Assembly: GCA_022844475.1 (NCBI GenBank)
Contig: JALHLR010000018.1
Location: 1 to 64,000, forward strand
Length of the DNA stretch: 64,000 bases
Origin: Hyphomonadaceae bacterium
Lineage (GTDB): Bacteria > Pseudomonadota > Alphaproteobacteria > Caulobacterales > Hyphomonadaceae
Direction of reading: 5' to 3'
Part shown: positions 17,513 to 25,637 of the stretch, piece by piece
How the letters are laid out: every line of letters starts with the position of its first letter
Numbering within the stretch: the first letter of the stretch is position 1
Notes under the pieces: model-generated
The model's database searches: none
What the model was told of the DNA's origin: nothing
What the model saw: only the letters and a program-made list of their open reading frames with translations
Translations under genes and position numbers: made by a program

Positions 17513-17950
17513 ATGCCTTCCGGAGCCCTGCACCGCACGGTCTACATGAGCACCGCCGTCGGCGTGTTGCGCGCGGAAGAGCTCGACCGCATCTATCTTC
17601 GTGCAAAGTCCGCGAATTCGCGTGAAGGCATCACCGGCCTGATGCTGTTTTACGAGGGCGTCTTCCTGCAGGTGCTGGAGGGTCCCGTGGCTGGCGTCAC
17701 CAGCTTGATGGAAAAAATCAGGCGCGACCGGAGGCATGCAAATCTTGTCGTGCTGGAGTCCGGCGCGGTGGAGGCGCGAAGCTTTCATCAGTCGCCGATG
17801 CATTTCATCGCGGCGCGGAATCTCTCAGCTGGCGAGAAGCAGGCTTTCTTGGACTTGCGGCAGGCGGTGGCCGCTCGTCCGGGCGCGCTTCTCGCAGGAC
17901 TTGGGCTGTCAGATTTCCTTGCGGCTTTCGCCGCCACCAGGACGGCCTGA
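17513..17950 (+). CDS. Stand-alone BLUF-domain blue-light sensor
   Basis: A 145-residue FAD-binding photoreceptor made only of a BLUF domain and a short C-terminal helix. The photochemical residues are present with the spacing seen in AppA: Y11 (VYMS), N35 (SANSREGITGL) and Q53 (FLQVLEG). The methionine equivalent to AppA M106 is M96, whereas the variable tryptophan position is S94. No output domain is fused, so signalling must go through a partner protein. It lies 71 bp after the amidase, with a weak EcfG-like sequence in that gap. Confidence 0.9.
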   Translation: MPSGALHRTVYMSTAVGVLRAEELDRIYLRAKSANSREGITGLMLFYEGVFLQVLEGPVAGVTSLMEKIRRDRRHANLVVLESGAVEARSFHQSPMHFIAARNLSAGEKQAFLDLRQAVAARPGALLAGLGLSDFLAAFAATRTA

Positions 17951-18124
17951 TCAGTCCTCTGCCCTCTTCGCTTCCAGCGCCGCAATCTCCTGGTCCAGAT
18001 CGCGGATGCGCTTGGTCAGGACGGGGATCTGCGCCTTGTCGTCCGTGCCCTGTGCAAGGGCGAGCTCCTGCTGGAGACGGGAGCGGTCGCGGCGGAGGCG
18101 GCGGATGGGGGACTGTTTCGACAT
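17951..18124 (-). CDS. Small coiled-coil protein
   Basis: A 57-residue, highly charged, helical protein: MSKQSPIRRLRRDRSRLQQELAL followed by TKRIRDLDQEIAALEAKRAED. The heptad-like spacing of L and I suggests a coiled coil. The ORF track lists it only as the C-terminus of a 119-residue frame, but the ATG at 18124 gives a compact product ending back-to-back with the BLUF stop. No family is recognised. Confidence 0.55.
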   Translation of the reverse strand: MSKQSPIRRLRRDRSRLQQELALAQGTDDKAQIPVLTKRIRDLDQEIAALEAKRAED

Positions 18125-18233
18125 GGCGGCCTTATAACCGGCTTGGAGAAATTCTCCATGCCCCCGGAATAGCGCCGCGGGCGGGCCAAATGGGGCTGGG
18201 CCCGGTGATCCAGGACTTGCTAGGCTGCCGTCC

Positions 18234-18881
18234 ATGACTGCCATCGACGTCACAGACCCAAAGCAGCTTCGCAGGGCCGTCAAGACGCTGGCCAGGCAGT
18301 GCCCCATCATCGAGACAGCGCACGCCCGTGTCGGCGTCCCCGCGTGGCGGACCCGGCAACGCGACTATGCAGGTCTCGCGCGCATCATCGCCTACCAGCA
18401 GCTGTCGACCAAGGCGGCCGGCACGATCTGGGGCAGGGTGGATGTGCTGCTCGGCAAGGTGACGCCGAAAGGGGTTCTCGCCGCCGACATCGACGCCCTG
18501 CGCGCCTGCGGACTTTCACGGCCCAAGATCGCGCATATCCGCTCGATCGCAGAGGCGGTGGAGAGCGGGGCATTGAACCTCAAGCGTGTCGCCAAGGCCT
18601 CGGATGAAGATGCGCAAGCCGAGCTGGTGGCCGTGAAAGGCATCGGGCCGTGGACGGCGGACGTCTATCTGATGTTCTGCCTCGGTCGTTGGGATGTGTT
18701 CCCACATGCAGACATCGGGCTGTCCGAGGCCTATCGGATGATCACAGGTGAGCGAAAGCGCCATTCGCCGAAGACGTTCCTGAAGACCGGCGAGCGCTGG
18801 CGTCCCTATCGCGGCGTCGCGGCGCACATGCTGTGGTCCTATATCAACGCGGTGCGGGAAGAGAAACGTGGCGGCGCGTAG
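18234..18881 (+). CDS. alkA: DNA-3-methyladenine glycosylase II
   Basis: Base-excision repair enzyme that removes alkylated purines. The 215-residue protein has the HhH-GPD core: YQQLSTKAAGTIWGR, the helix-hairpin-helix LVAVKGIGPWTADVYLMFCLGRWDVFP and the catalytic aspartate in HADIGL. It is shorter than E. coli AlkA because the N-terminal beta domain is absent, as in yeast Mag1-like enzymes. It is transcribed alone, divergent from the small coiled-coil gene. Confidence 0.9.
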   Translation: MTAIDVTDPKQLRRAVKTLARQCPIIETAHARVGVPAWRTRQRDYAGLARIIAYQQLSTKAAGTIWGRVDVLLGKVTPKGVLAADIDALRACGLSRPKIAHIRSIAEAVESGALNLKRVAKASDEDAQAELVAVKGIGPWTADVYLMFCLGRWDVFPHADIGLSEAYRMITGERKRHSPKTFLKTGERWRPYRGVAAHMLWSYINAVREEKRGGA

Positions 18882-18992
18882 GCGACACAAACCGTGGCTG
18901 TCCGCTGCCGGCGTGTTGCGGGGCTGACAGCACTGTCCATCCGGGCCGTCATTCGCTACCTAGACCCGACATGAATCGCACAGGACTTGCCA

Positions 18993-19973
18993 ATGACCAC
19001 CCGTACGCTCCGCGAATTTCTCGCCGACCCGGCAGGTGACGGAAAGCCTGCCGCACGCGAACTCGCCACCCTGGTCGAGGCCATCTCGGACAGTTGCCGC
19101 ACGATCTCCTACCTTGTCTCGCGTGGCGCGCTGGCTGGCGTGCTGGGTTCGGCCGGTACCGGGAATGTGCAGGGCGAGGAGCAGAAGCAGCTCGACATTC
19201 TCGCCAATGATGAGCTCATGGCGATGGCGAAAGCGTCCGGCGTGGTGGCCGCGGCCGCATCGGAAGAAGAGGACGAGGCGCGCCCGATCACGGAGGGAGC
19301 GCCTTACCTCCTTCTGTTCGACCCGCTCGATGGTTCATCCAATATCGACGTCAACGTCTCGATCGGCACGATTTTCTCTGTCCTGCCTGCAAGGGGAGGT
19401 GAGCACGCCTTTCTCCAACCCGGCCGCAACCAGGTCGCCGCCGGCTATTGCGTGTATGGTCCCCAGACAACGCTTGTCCTGACGTTCGGGTCGGGTGTCG
19501 TCGCTTTCACGATGGACCCGCCCACCGGGCAGTTTGTCCAGACGGGAACCGACATCCGCATACCCGAAAAGACGAAGGAGTTCGCCATCAACATGTCGAA
19601 CATGCGCCACTGGGCGGATCCTGTGCGCGCCTATGTTGACGAATGCCTTGCCGGCGACACCGGCCCGCGTGGCAAGAATTTCAACATGCGCTGGATCGCC
19701 TCGATGGTCGCTGACGTGCATCGGGTGATGACGCGCGGTGGCTTGTTCATGTATCCGTGGGACAGGCGCGAACCCGGCAAGCCGGGCAAGCTGCGCCTGA
19801 TGTATGAGGCAAATCCGATGTCGCTGCTTGTCGAGCAGGCTGGCGGCAAGTCGTTTGACGGCAACCACCGGATCCTCGACATCGAGCCCACAGGTCTGCA
19901 CCAGCGTGTCTCGGTCATGCTCGGCTCGAAGGAAGAGGTCGAGGTGCTGGAGAGGAAGCACTCGGTCTCGTGA
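18993..19973 (+). CDS. fbp: Class I fructose-1,6-bisphosphatase
   Basis: Hydrolyses fructose 1,6-bisphosphate to fructose 6-phosphate in gluconeogenesis. The 326-residue protein contains the metal and phosphate motif [14 protein letters not shown], the N-terminal [18 protein letters not shown] and the substrate-site [20 protein letters not shown]. The ATG at 18993 is used in place of the TTG six bases earlier in the ORF track. The stop overlaps the following DoxX gene (GTGA). Confidence 0.96.
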   Translation: MTTRTLREFLADPAGDGKPAARELATLVEAISDSCRTISYLVSRGALAGVLGSAGTGNVQGEEQKQLDILANDELMAMAKASGVVAAAASEEEDEARPITEGAPYLLLFDPLDGSSNIDVNVSIGTIFSVLPARGGEHAFLQPGRNQVAAGYCVYGPQTTLVLTFGSGVVAFTMDPPTGQFVQTGTDIRIPEKTKEFAINMSNMRHWADPVRAYVDECLAGDTGPRGKNFNMRWIASMVADVHRVMTRGGLFMYPWDRREPGKPGKLRLMYEANPMSLLVEQAGGKSFDGNHRILDIEPTGLHQRVSVMLGSKEEVEVLERKHSVS

Positions 19974-20362
19974 CGGACGACGCAGCGCCACGCAGCGTCA
20001 TGCGGATGCTTGGACGCGTGTTCGTGATGTTCTGGTTCATCGCCGGCGGCGTCGGGCATTTCATGTTGACGGACATGTTCACATCGATCGTGCCGCCCTA
20101 CATCCCGTTTCCACGCGAGATGGTCTGGTTTACCGGTGTCCTCGAGATCGCGGGCGCGCTTGCGCTGCTCTACAAGCCGCTGCGCCACATCGCCGGTCTC
20201 TGCCTGATCGCGCTTACCATCTGCGTCACGCCCGTGCACATCCAGATGCTGATCGAGGCGGACACGTACGCGGCGCTCGGTCCGGTAGCGCTGTGGGCGC
20301 GGCTGCTGTTTCAGCCGGTGCTGATGTGGATCATCTGGGTCAGCACAAGACGCCGCGCCTAA
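19970..20362 (+). CDS. DoxX-like integral membrane protein
   Basis: A 130-residue protein with four predicted helices: [52 protein letters not shown] and [14 protein letters not shown]. The G(V/I)LEIxGALxLL pattern in helix 2 is typical of the DoxX/DUF-type small membrane family. Function unknown. GTG start overlapping the fbp stop by 4 bp indicates translational coupling, and the 3' end overlaps the convergent sthA gene by 4 bp. Confidence 0.78.
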   Translation: MTDDAAPRSVMRMLGRVFVMFWFIAGGVGHFMLTDMFTSIVPPYIPFPREMVWFTGVLEIAGALALLYKPLRHIAGLCLIALTICVTPVHIQMLIEADTYAALGPVALWARLLFQPVLMWIIWVSTRRRA

Positions 20363-21822
20363 CCGCGGCGCGCCGCATTCGCAAATCGCTCCAGCGCAGC
20401 CATCGCGTCGTCCTGCGCGGCGACGCTGGGCTGGCGGCGCGGCATGCGGTTCCAGGCATCCAGCGCGGCGATCTTGTAAGCTTCGGCCAGCGTCGGATAG
20501 TTGAACGTGTTCTCGACAAAGTAGTCGAGCGTGCCGCCGAGGTTCAGCACCGCCTGGCCGATATGGATCAACTCGGTTGCGCCTTCGCCGACGATGTGCG
20601 CGCCGAGAAGACGCCGCGTTTCCAGCGAGAAGATCATCTTCATGAAGCCCGAGCTGAGCCCCATGATCTGGCCACGCGCCGTCTCGCGGAAGCGCGCGAC
20701 GCCGCATTCGTAGGGGATGCCCTTGGCGCGGACCTGCTCCTCGGTCATGCCGATGGTCGACATCTCGGGCACCGAGTAGATGCCATAGGGAAAGAATTCC
20801 GGCGGCGCCTGCGACGGCGCGTCGAAGGCATGGCACGCCGCAATGCGACCTTGTTCCATCGATGTCGAGGCAAGGCTGGGGAACCCGATCACGTCGCCGA
20901 CCGCGTGGATGTGCGGCTGTTTCGTGCGGTAGGTGTTGCCGTCCACCGCGATCTTGCCACGCGCGTCGGCGGCGAGCCCCGCGTTCTGGAGCTCAAGCGC
21001 ATCGGTCGCGCCTTTGCGTCCGGCGGCGAAGAGCACCATCTCGCTCCAGATCTGGCGCGAGTCCTCCAGTTCGATCAGGCAGGCGTCCGGACCTTGGCGG
21101 CTGACGCGCTTTACGCGGCTCTGCAGGCGCAGGCTCATGCCCCGGTCGCGCAGGTCGTGGATGAATTCGTCGACCAGTTCACGGTCGATGAAGGGGAAGA
21201 TCGCCTCGCCGGGCTCGACCACCGTCACCTTGACGTCGAGCGCGGAGAATATGGTGGCATATTCGATGCCGATGACGCCGCCGCCGATCACGGCGAGGGA
21301 GCGGGGCAGGCGCTTGAGCGCGAGGATCTCGTCAGGGTCGACGATGGCGTCGCCGTCGAAGGGGATGTAGGGCGGACGATAGGGCTCGGTGCCAACGGCG
21401 AGGATGAAGCGCCCCGCCGTGAAACGCTTGGCGCTGGTTGGCGAGACGACCTCGATGTGCAGCGGGTCGATGAAGCGCGCTTCGCCTGTGACCAGTTCCA
21501 CGCCGTTGCGGGAGAACTGGTGCTCGAGAACCTCGACTTCGTGGTCGAGCGTGATGGCCAGGCGCTGGCGAAGGTCTTCCGCCGTAATGCTCTGCTTGTT
21601 GCGGTGGGAGCGGCCGTAGACGCCGCGCTCGCGCCAGCCTGACAGGTTCAGCACGGTCTCGCGCAACGTCTTGGACGGGATGGTGCCCGTGTGCACGCAG
21701 ACGCCGCCGACGCGCCGGCCCTTCTCGACCACGAGCACGGACTTCTTGAGCTTCGCGGCCTGAACGGCTGCGCGCCTTCCTGCGGGTCCGGACCCGATGA
21801 CGATGAGATCGAACGCCTGCAT
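20359..21822 (-). CDS. sthA: Soluble pyridine nucleotide transhydrogenase
   Basis: FAD enzyme that transfers hydride from NADPH to NAD+, balancing the two pools. The roughly 487-residue protein has the N-terminal FAD site (DLIVIGSGPAGRRAAVQAAK), the NAD(P) site (SLAVIGGGVIGIEYATIF) and the dimerisation domain. At the redox position it reads VGGVCVHTGTIPSKTLRE: a single cysteine with threonine in place of the second disulfide cysteine, which separates SthA from lipoamide dehydrogenase and glutathione reductase. The ATG at 21822 (MQAFDLIVIG) is preferred over the ORF-track start 11 codons earlier. Confidence 0.92.
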   Translation of the reverse strand: MQAFDLIVIGSGPAGRRAAVQAAKLKKSVLVVEKGRRVGGVCVHTGTIPSKTLRETVLNLSGWRERGVYGRSHRNKQSITAEDLRQRLAITLDHEVEVLEHQFSRNGVELVTGEARFIDPLHIEVVSPTSAKRFTAGRFILAVGTEPYRPPYIPFDGDAIVDPDEILALKRLPRSLAVIGGGVIGIEYATIFSALDVKVTVVEPGEAIFPFIDRELVDEFIHDLRDRGMSLRLQSRVKRVSRQGPDACLIELEDSRQIWSEMVLFAAGRKGATDALELQNAGLAADARGKIAVDGNTYRTKQPHIHAVGDVIGFPSLASTSMEQGRIAACHAFDAPSQAPPEFFPYGIYSVPEMSTIGMTEEQVRAKGIPYECGVARFRETARGQIMGLSSGFMKMIFSLETRRLLGAHIVGEGATELIHIGQAVLNLGGTLDYFVENTFNYPTLAEAYKIAALDAWNRMPRRQPSVAAQDDAMAALERFANAARRG

Positions 21823-21862
21823 GGCGGGCAGATCCTCCAACGGGAGAATCTGCAATGAATCT

Positions 21863-21880
21863 GGTTAACGGGTGTTAACC
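21863..21880. repeat. Inverted repeat upstream of sthA
   Basis: GGTTAAC-GGGT-GTTAACC is a perfect 7-bp inverted repeat that includes the stop codon of the upstream transporter and lies 41 bp before the sthA start. It could be an operator for sthA. TTAA half-sites 6 bp apart do not fit the CtrA spacing of 7. Confidence 0.4.
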
Positions 21881-23473
21881 GCCACTGGCGCCGCCGAGAA
21901 CGAGGGGCGCGAGGGTCACGCCCGCGATCGTCAGCACGACGAGCGCGCAGGCATTCATGACCAGGCCGCGCCTGATCATGTCCGCCTGCTTCACCTTGCC
22001 GGTGCCGTAGGCGATGGCATTGGAGCCAGACCCGACCGGCATCGCGAAGCCCATCGATGCCGCCATTGCGGCGGGCACGATGAAGGACGCAGCGCCAAGG
22101 GAAGGGTGGCTGGCTGCTACGGACAGCAGCACGGGCCCCATCACCGAGATTGTAGCAATGTTGGAGGCGAATTCCGTGATCACGATGACGAGCAGCCCGA
22201 TCAGCAGAATCACGATGACCGGGTCAACCTCTGTAAGGCCGTTGAGTCCGCTTGCGAGGTAGGAGGACAGACCCGACAGCTCGGCAGCCGCCGCCAAAGC
22301 GAGTCCGCCGCCGAACAGCAGCAGGATGCCCCAGGGGATTTTCTGCGAGTCGGCCCATGTCAGGAGCGGGCCCCTGTTTCCACCGCCTGCTGGCACGATG
22401 AACAGCAGGAGCGCGCCGACAGTCGCGATGATCGTATCGACATGTCCGCTGTCGATGCGTCCACCCGCCAGCAGTACGGCGCCGATCCACTCCGCGATCA
22501 GGGTCGAGGTCATCCATAGTCCGGCGATCAGGAAGAAGATAATGGCGGTCCGCGCTTCGGGCGTTGTGAGCGAGCCAAGTTTTTCCAGTTCCTGGCGAAC
22601 ACGCGCCTCGGCCCCTGCGACGCCTTTGGGATCCACATCCAGGCCACGCGACAGGATGAACCAGGCCATCGGCAATAGAACGACGACGACAGGCACGCCG
22701 ATCGCCATCCACTGTCCGAAGGACACTTCGATGCCCTCCAGCCGCAGCTGGGTCAGTGCGATACCGTTGGTGGGCGTGCCAATCGGCGTCGCCAGTCCGC
22801 CAATCGTGGCGGCGTAAGCAATCGCCAGCACCAGAGCTGCGGCGAATCTGGGGTTCTCTTGTCCGTTGATCGCAGCCCCTGCCGCGACAGACAGCGCTAG
22901 CGGCGTCAGGATAAGGGACGTGGATGTGTTTGAGATCCACATCGAGAGGAAAGCCGCCGCCACGATGAAGCCAGCGAGCATCAGGCCGGGCTTTGCGCCC
23001 CCGCGCGCCACGAGCCCAAAGGCGATCCGGGTCGAGAGTCCGCACCGTTCGATCGCGATACCAAGAAGGAAGCCACCGATATAGAGCAGCACGATCGGGC
23101 TGGAGTAGTAGGCGCCGAGGTCGCCGAGCCCCAGCGTGCGGATGAATTCAGGCGCCGTCGCCGCTGCGTCGCGGCATAGTCCTTCAGTTGCGCATACGAG
23201 TTGGCCGCGCGGATTGATGCTGACCTCGATCCCGATCAGCGGGATTGCGATAATCGGAAGAAGCGCCGTTACAGCAACAGGTAGGGCCTCGGTGATCCAC
23301 CACGTGGCCATCAGGACAAGCAGGGCCAGCACCAGATGGGCTTCCCAGGGCAGACCCGCGAGCGGCAGCATCAGCGCGCCGATCGCCAGCGTTGGCCCGA
23401 GCCAGAGGCCTATTCGCGCCGCGCGGCCGAGCGAATCCTGTTCGACGTCCGTTACGCGCTGATTGTCCGTCAT
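21875..23473 (-). CDS. SLC13/DASS-family anion symporter
   Basis: Sodium-coupled dicarboxylate/sulfate-type importer of 532 residues with about 12 membrane segments. Both family SNT substrate/sodium motifs are visible: SMWISNTSTSLILTPLA in the first half and ITEFASNIATISVMGPV in the second, along with LFGGGLALA and the C-terminal AYGTGKVKQADMIRRGL. A loop near residues 85-115 carries two cysteines (LVCATEGLCRDAA), longer than I expect for the family. The substrate (dicarboxylate, citrate or sulfate) cannot be decided. Confidence 0.9.
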   Translation of the reverse strand: MTDNQRVTDVEQDSLGRAARIGLWLGPTLAIGALMLPLAGLPWEAHLVLALLVLMATWWITEALPVAVTALLPIIAIPLIGIEVSINPRGQLVCATEGLCRDAAATAPEFIRTLGLGDLGAYYSSPIVLLYIGGFLLGIAIERCGLSTRIAFGLVARGGAKPGLMLAGFIVAAAFLSMWISNTSTSLILTPLALSVAAGAAINGQENPRFAAALVLAIAYAATIGGLATPIGTPTNGIALTQLRLEGIEVSFGQWMAIGVPVVVVLLPMAWFILSRGLDVDPKGVAGAEARVRQELEKLGSLTTPEARTAIIFFLIAGLWMTSTLIAEWIGAVLLAGGRIDSGHVDTIIATVGALLLFIVPAGGGNRGPLLTWADSQKIPWGILLLFGGGLALAAAAELSGLSSYLASGLNGLTEVDPVIVILLIGLLVIVITEFASNIATISVMGPVLLSVAASHPSLGAASFIVPAAMAASMGFAMPVGSGSNAIAYGTGKVKQADMIRRGLVMNACALVVLTIAGVTLAPLVLGGASGG

Positions 23474-23540
23474 GGTATCCTGCTGGCAACCGCTTCACGT
23501 TTACCGTAGCATGGCCCAGCGAGAGTAAAAGCGAGCGGCG

Positions 23541-23951
23541 TTAGCTCGTCACTGCACGGCCGGTCATGACCTCGTGAGGTTCACCCATGCACTCGCCGGT
23601 CAGCGCGGTCCAGTCGCTCGGGAATTCCTTGTCCACGAAGGTCAGCGAGACGCGGCCCCAGGTCCTGCTGCGTGTGCCGTCAGGGCCGACCAGTTCGGCC
23701 GAACACATGCCCTCGTCGCTGGTGCTGATCCAGAAGCCGTCGAAATGGCCGCGCGGCATGCCGGTCGGCTCGAGGCCTTCGATATAGAAGCGGACAAACT
23801 TCCCCTTGCCCGTGTCGATCCTGAAGATCGCGCCCCCGTCGTAGTCGGTCTCCCACATGATCTCGCCGAGATCGGTTTTCCACACCTCATCGGCTGTGGC
23901 CGGCATCGCCGCCAGTAGCGCTGCGATCATGCATCGGGAAAACATCCGCAT
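23541..23951 (-). CDS. Secreted hypothetical protein
   Basis: A 136-residue product with a signal peptide (MRMFSRCMIAALLAAMPATADE) and a mature part rich in beta-type sequence (GEIMWETDYDGGAIFRI, FVRFYIEGLEP) with two cysteines (GMCSAELVG, TGECMGEP) that may form a disulfide. AGAGGA 6 bp before the ATG at 23951 selects this start over the longer frame. No family recognised. It is divergent from the AEC transporter. Confidence 0.7.
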   Translation of the reverse strand: MRMFSRCMIAALLAAMPATADEVWKTDLGEIMWETDYDGGAIFRIDTGKGKFVRFYIEGLEPTGMPRGHFDGFWISTSDEGMCSAELVGPDGTRSRTWGRVSLTFVDKEFPSDWTALTGECMGEPHEVMTGRAVTS

Positions 23952-24087
23952 CGCCAATCCTCTCCAGTGCTCCTGTCCCCGCGACGACACTATCATCGGC
24001 GCCGGCAGGCGCCACTGCGAGATTCGCGCTTGCGTCTGCCAGGCGAAGGCCCTCGCACGCCGGATGGGACTCTGTCAGAAGCCGGGG

Positions 24088-25008
24088 ATGCTCGATGTCG
24101 TCCTGTCGCTCATACCTGTGTTTTCGCTCATCGCTCTGGGTGGCTTCCTGCGCCGGCTCAAGCTGCTGGCTGAGGATGGCTGGGCGGCGCTGGAGCGGCT
24201 GACCTATTTCGTGCTGTTTCCGCCGATGATGTTCATGAGCATCATCGAGGGCTCATTCGCGGGCGGGGATGCTCTGGCGCTGGGGCAGGTGCTGGCAGGG
24301 ACGGTCGTCACGATGGCGGCCCTGATGCTTCTGGCCCGGCCACTGCTGGCGAAGGACGGCCCGCAATTCACCAGTGTCTTCCAGGCCGGCATACGCTGGA
24401 ACGGCTATGTGGCGCTCGGCGTCATCGCCGGGTTGAATGGCGAGGCGGGCATTGGTCTTGCAGCGGTCGGCTTCGCCGTTCTGGTGCCGATCAACAATGT
24501 CCTGAGCGTTGTGGTTCTCAGCCGCTATGCGGGGTCCGGCCCGGCCAGCGTCGGCCGCATCGCCCGATCCATCGCGGCCAACCCGCTGATCATTTCCACC
24601 CTCCTGGCCATCATTCTCGTTCAGGCGGGCGTGCGGCTGACCGAGCCGGTTGCGCAGACGCTGAACCTGCTGGGCGACGCCACCATCGCGCTTGGCCTGA
24701 TCTGCGTGGGAGCGGCGCTGGATATTGGCTCGATGCGATCCGCCAAGCGGCCGCTGGCGATGGGTGCGCTGCTCCGGCTTGGCGTGATGCCCGCGATCAC
24801 GTTCGGTCTCTGCAATGCGATCGGCCTCGATGGCATGCCGATGCAGGTGGCCATGCTGTGCGTGGCAGCGCCTGTCGCGACATCGTCCTATATTCTCGCG
24901 CGGCAGCTGGGCGGGGATGCTCGCCTGATGGCCAATATCGTGACGCTTACGACGCTGCTGAGCCTTGTGACGATTCCGCTGACGATCTGGCTGACCAGCA
25001 GCCACTAG
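24088..25008 (+). CDS. AEC-family (auxin efflux carrier-like) transporter
   Basis: Inner-membrane carrier of about 306 residues with ten predicted helices in two five-helix halves: LSLIPVFSLIALGGFLRR at the start and a second half beginning after ANPLIISTLLAIILVQAG, with CVGAALDIGSM and a terminal VTLTTLLSLVTIPLTIWL. Family members move malate, malonate or related organic acids. The ORF track starts 77 codons earlier through non-conserved sequence; the ATG at 24088 begins the first helix. It ends convergently on the GNAT gene with a 4-bp overlap. Confidence 0.85.
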   Translation: MLDVVLSLIPVFSLIALGGFLRRLKLLAEDGWAALERLTYFVLFPPMMFMSIIEGSFAGGDALALGQVLAGTVVTMAALMLLARPLLAKDGPQFTSVFQAGIRWNGYVALGVIAGLNGEAGIGLAAVGFAVLVPINNVLSVVVLSRYAGSGPASVGRIARSIAANPLIISTLLAIILVQAGVRLTEPVAQTLNLLGDATIALGLICVGAALDIGSMRSAKRPLAMGALLRLGVMPAITFGLCNAIGLDGMPMQVAMLCVAAPVATSSYILARQLGGDARLMANIVTLTTLLSLVTIPLTIWLTSSH

Positions 25009-25508
25009 AGCTGCTTCACCATGAAGACGAGATCCAGGCGCTTGCCGAACTTGCGCCCGACGCCCTTGAGGGCGCCCTGGATCTCGAATCCGGCCTGGCT
25101 GTGCAATGCGATCGAGGCGGAGTTGCTGCTGTCGATGCCGCCGACCATGGCCTCCATGCCCTTGTCCTGTGCGCGCGCAATCAGCTCGGCGAGAAGTGTT
25201 CGTCCGATCCCGCGCCTCTGGGCGTTCGTCGCGACGTAGACTGAATGCTCGACGGTGCGCGCATAGCCGGGAAAGTCGCGAAAGACGCCGAAGCTCCCGT
25301 AGCCCATCACGTCCTGCGGGGCAGCCGGGTCGACCGCAACCAGAACCGGGAAACCCGCGGCGCGCCGTGCATCCATCCATTGGCGACGAAGGTCGACAGT
25401 CGTTTCCTTCTCCGACCAGATCGAGAATGTCTCGCGAACCGCATGGTTGTAGATCGCGGCGATCCCCGGAAGGTGAGCGTCATCCGCATCAAGAACCACA
25501 ACCGGCAT
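25005..25508 (-). CDS. GNAT acetyltransferase, phosphinothricin/methionine sulfoximine type
   Basis: A 167-residue acetyl-CoA-dependent N-acetyltransferase. The sequence opens with the Pat/MddA-like pattern (DADDAHLPGIAAIYNHAVRETFSIWSEKE) and contains motif A (HSVYVATNAQRRGIGRTLLAELIARA) and the downstream SSNSASIALHSQAGFEIQGALKGVGRKFGKRLD, all typical of this subfamily that acts on methionine sulfone/sulfoximine-like substrates. GGAGG precedes the ATG at 25508, which fixes the start. Confidence 0.88.
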   Translation of the reverse strand: MPVVVLDADDAHLPGIAAIYNHAVRETFSIWSEKETTVDLRRQWMDARRAAGFPVLVAVDPAAPQDVMGYGSFGVFRDFPGYARTVEHSVYVATNAQRRGIGRTLLAELIARAQDKGMEAMVGGIDSSNSASIALHSQAGFEIQGALKGVGRKFGKRLDLVFMVKQL

Positions 25509-25637
25509 TACGCCTCCATGCTGCGCTGCAGCGTCCACGACCCCAGACTGCGTCTACACGCGGATGGCCCCTAGCTCCAGCGCGCGTGCTGTGCGATTTC
25601 GGGGCCAACAAAGAGAAACCATCAGGGAGCCCACCAG

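Noticed and set aside
21863-21880. CtrA box at the GGTTAAC/GTTAACC repeat
   Set aside because: TTAA half-sites are 6 bp apart, not 7, and the sequence is better described as a simple inverted repeat.
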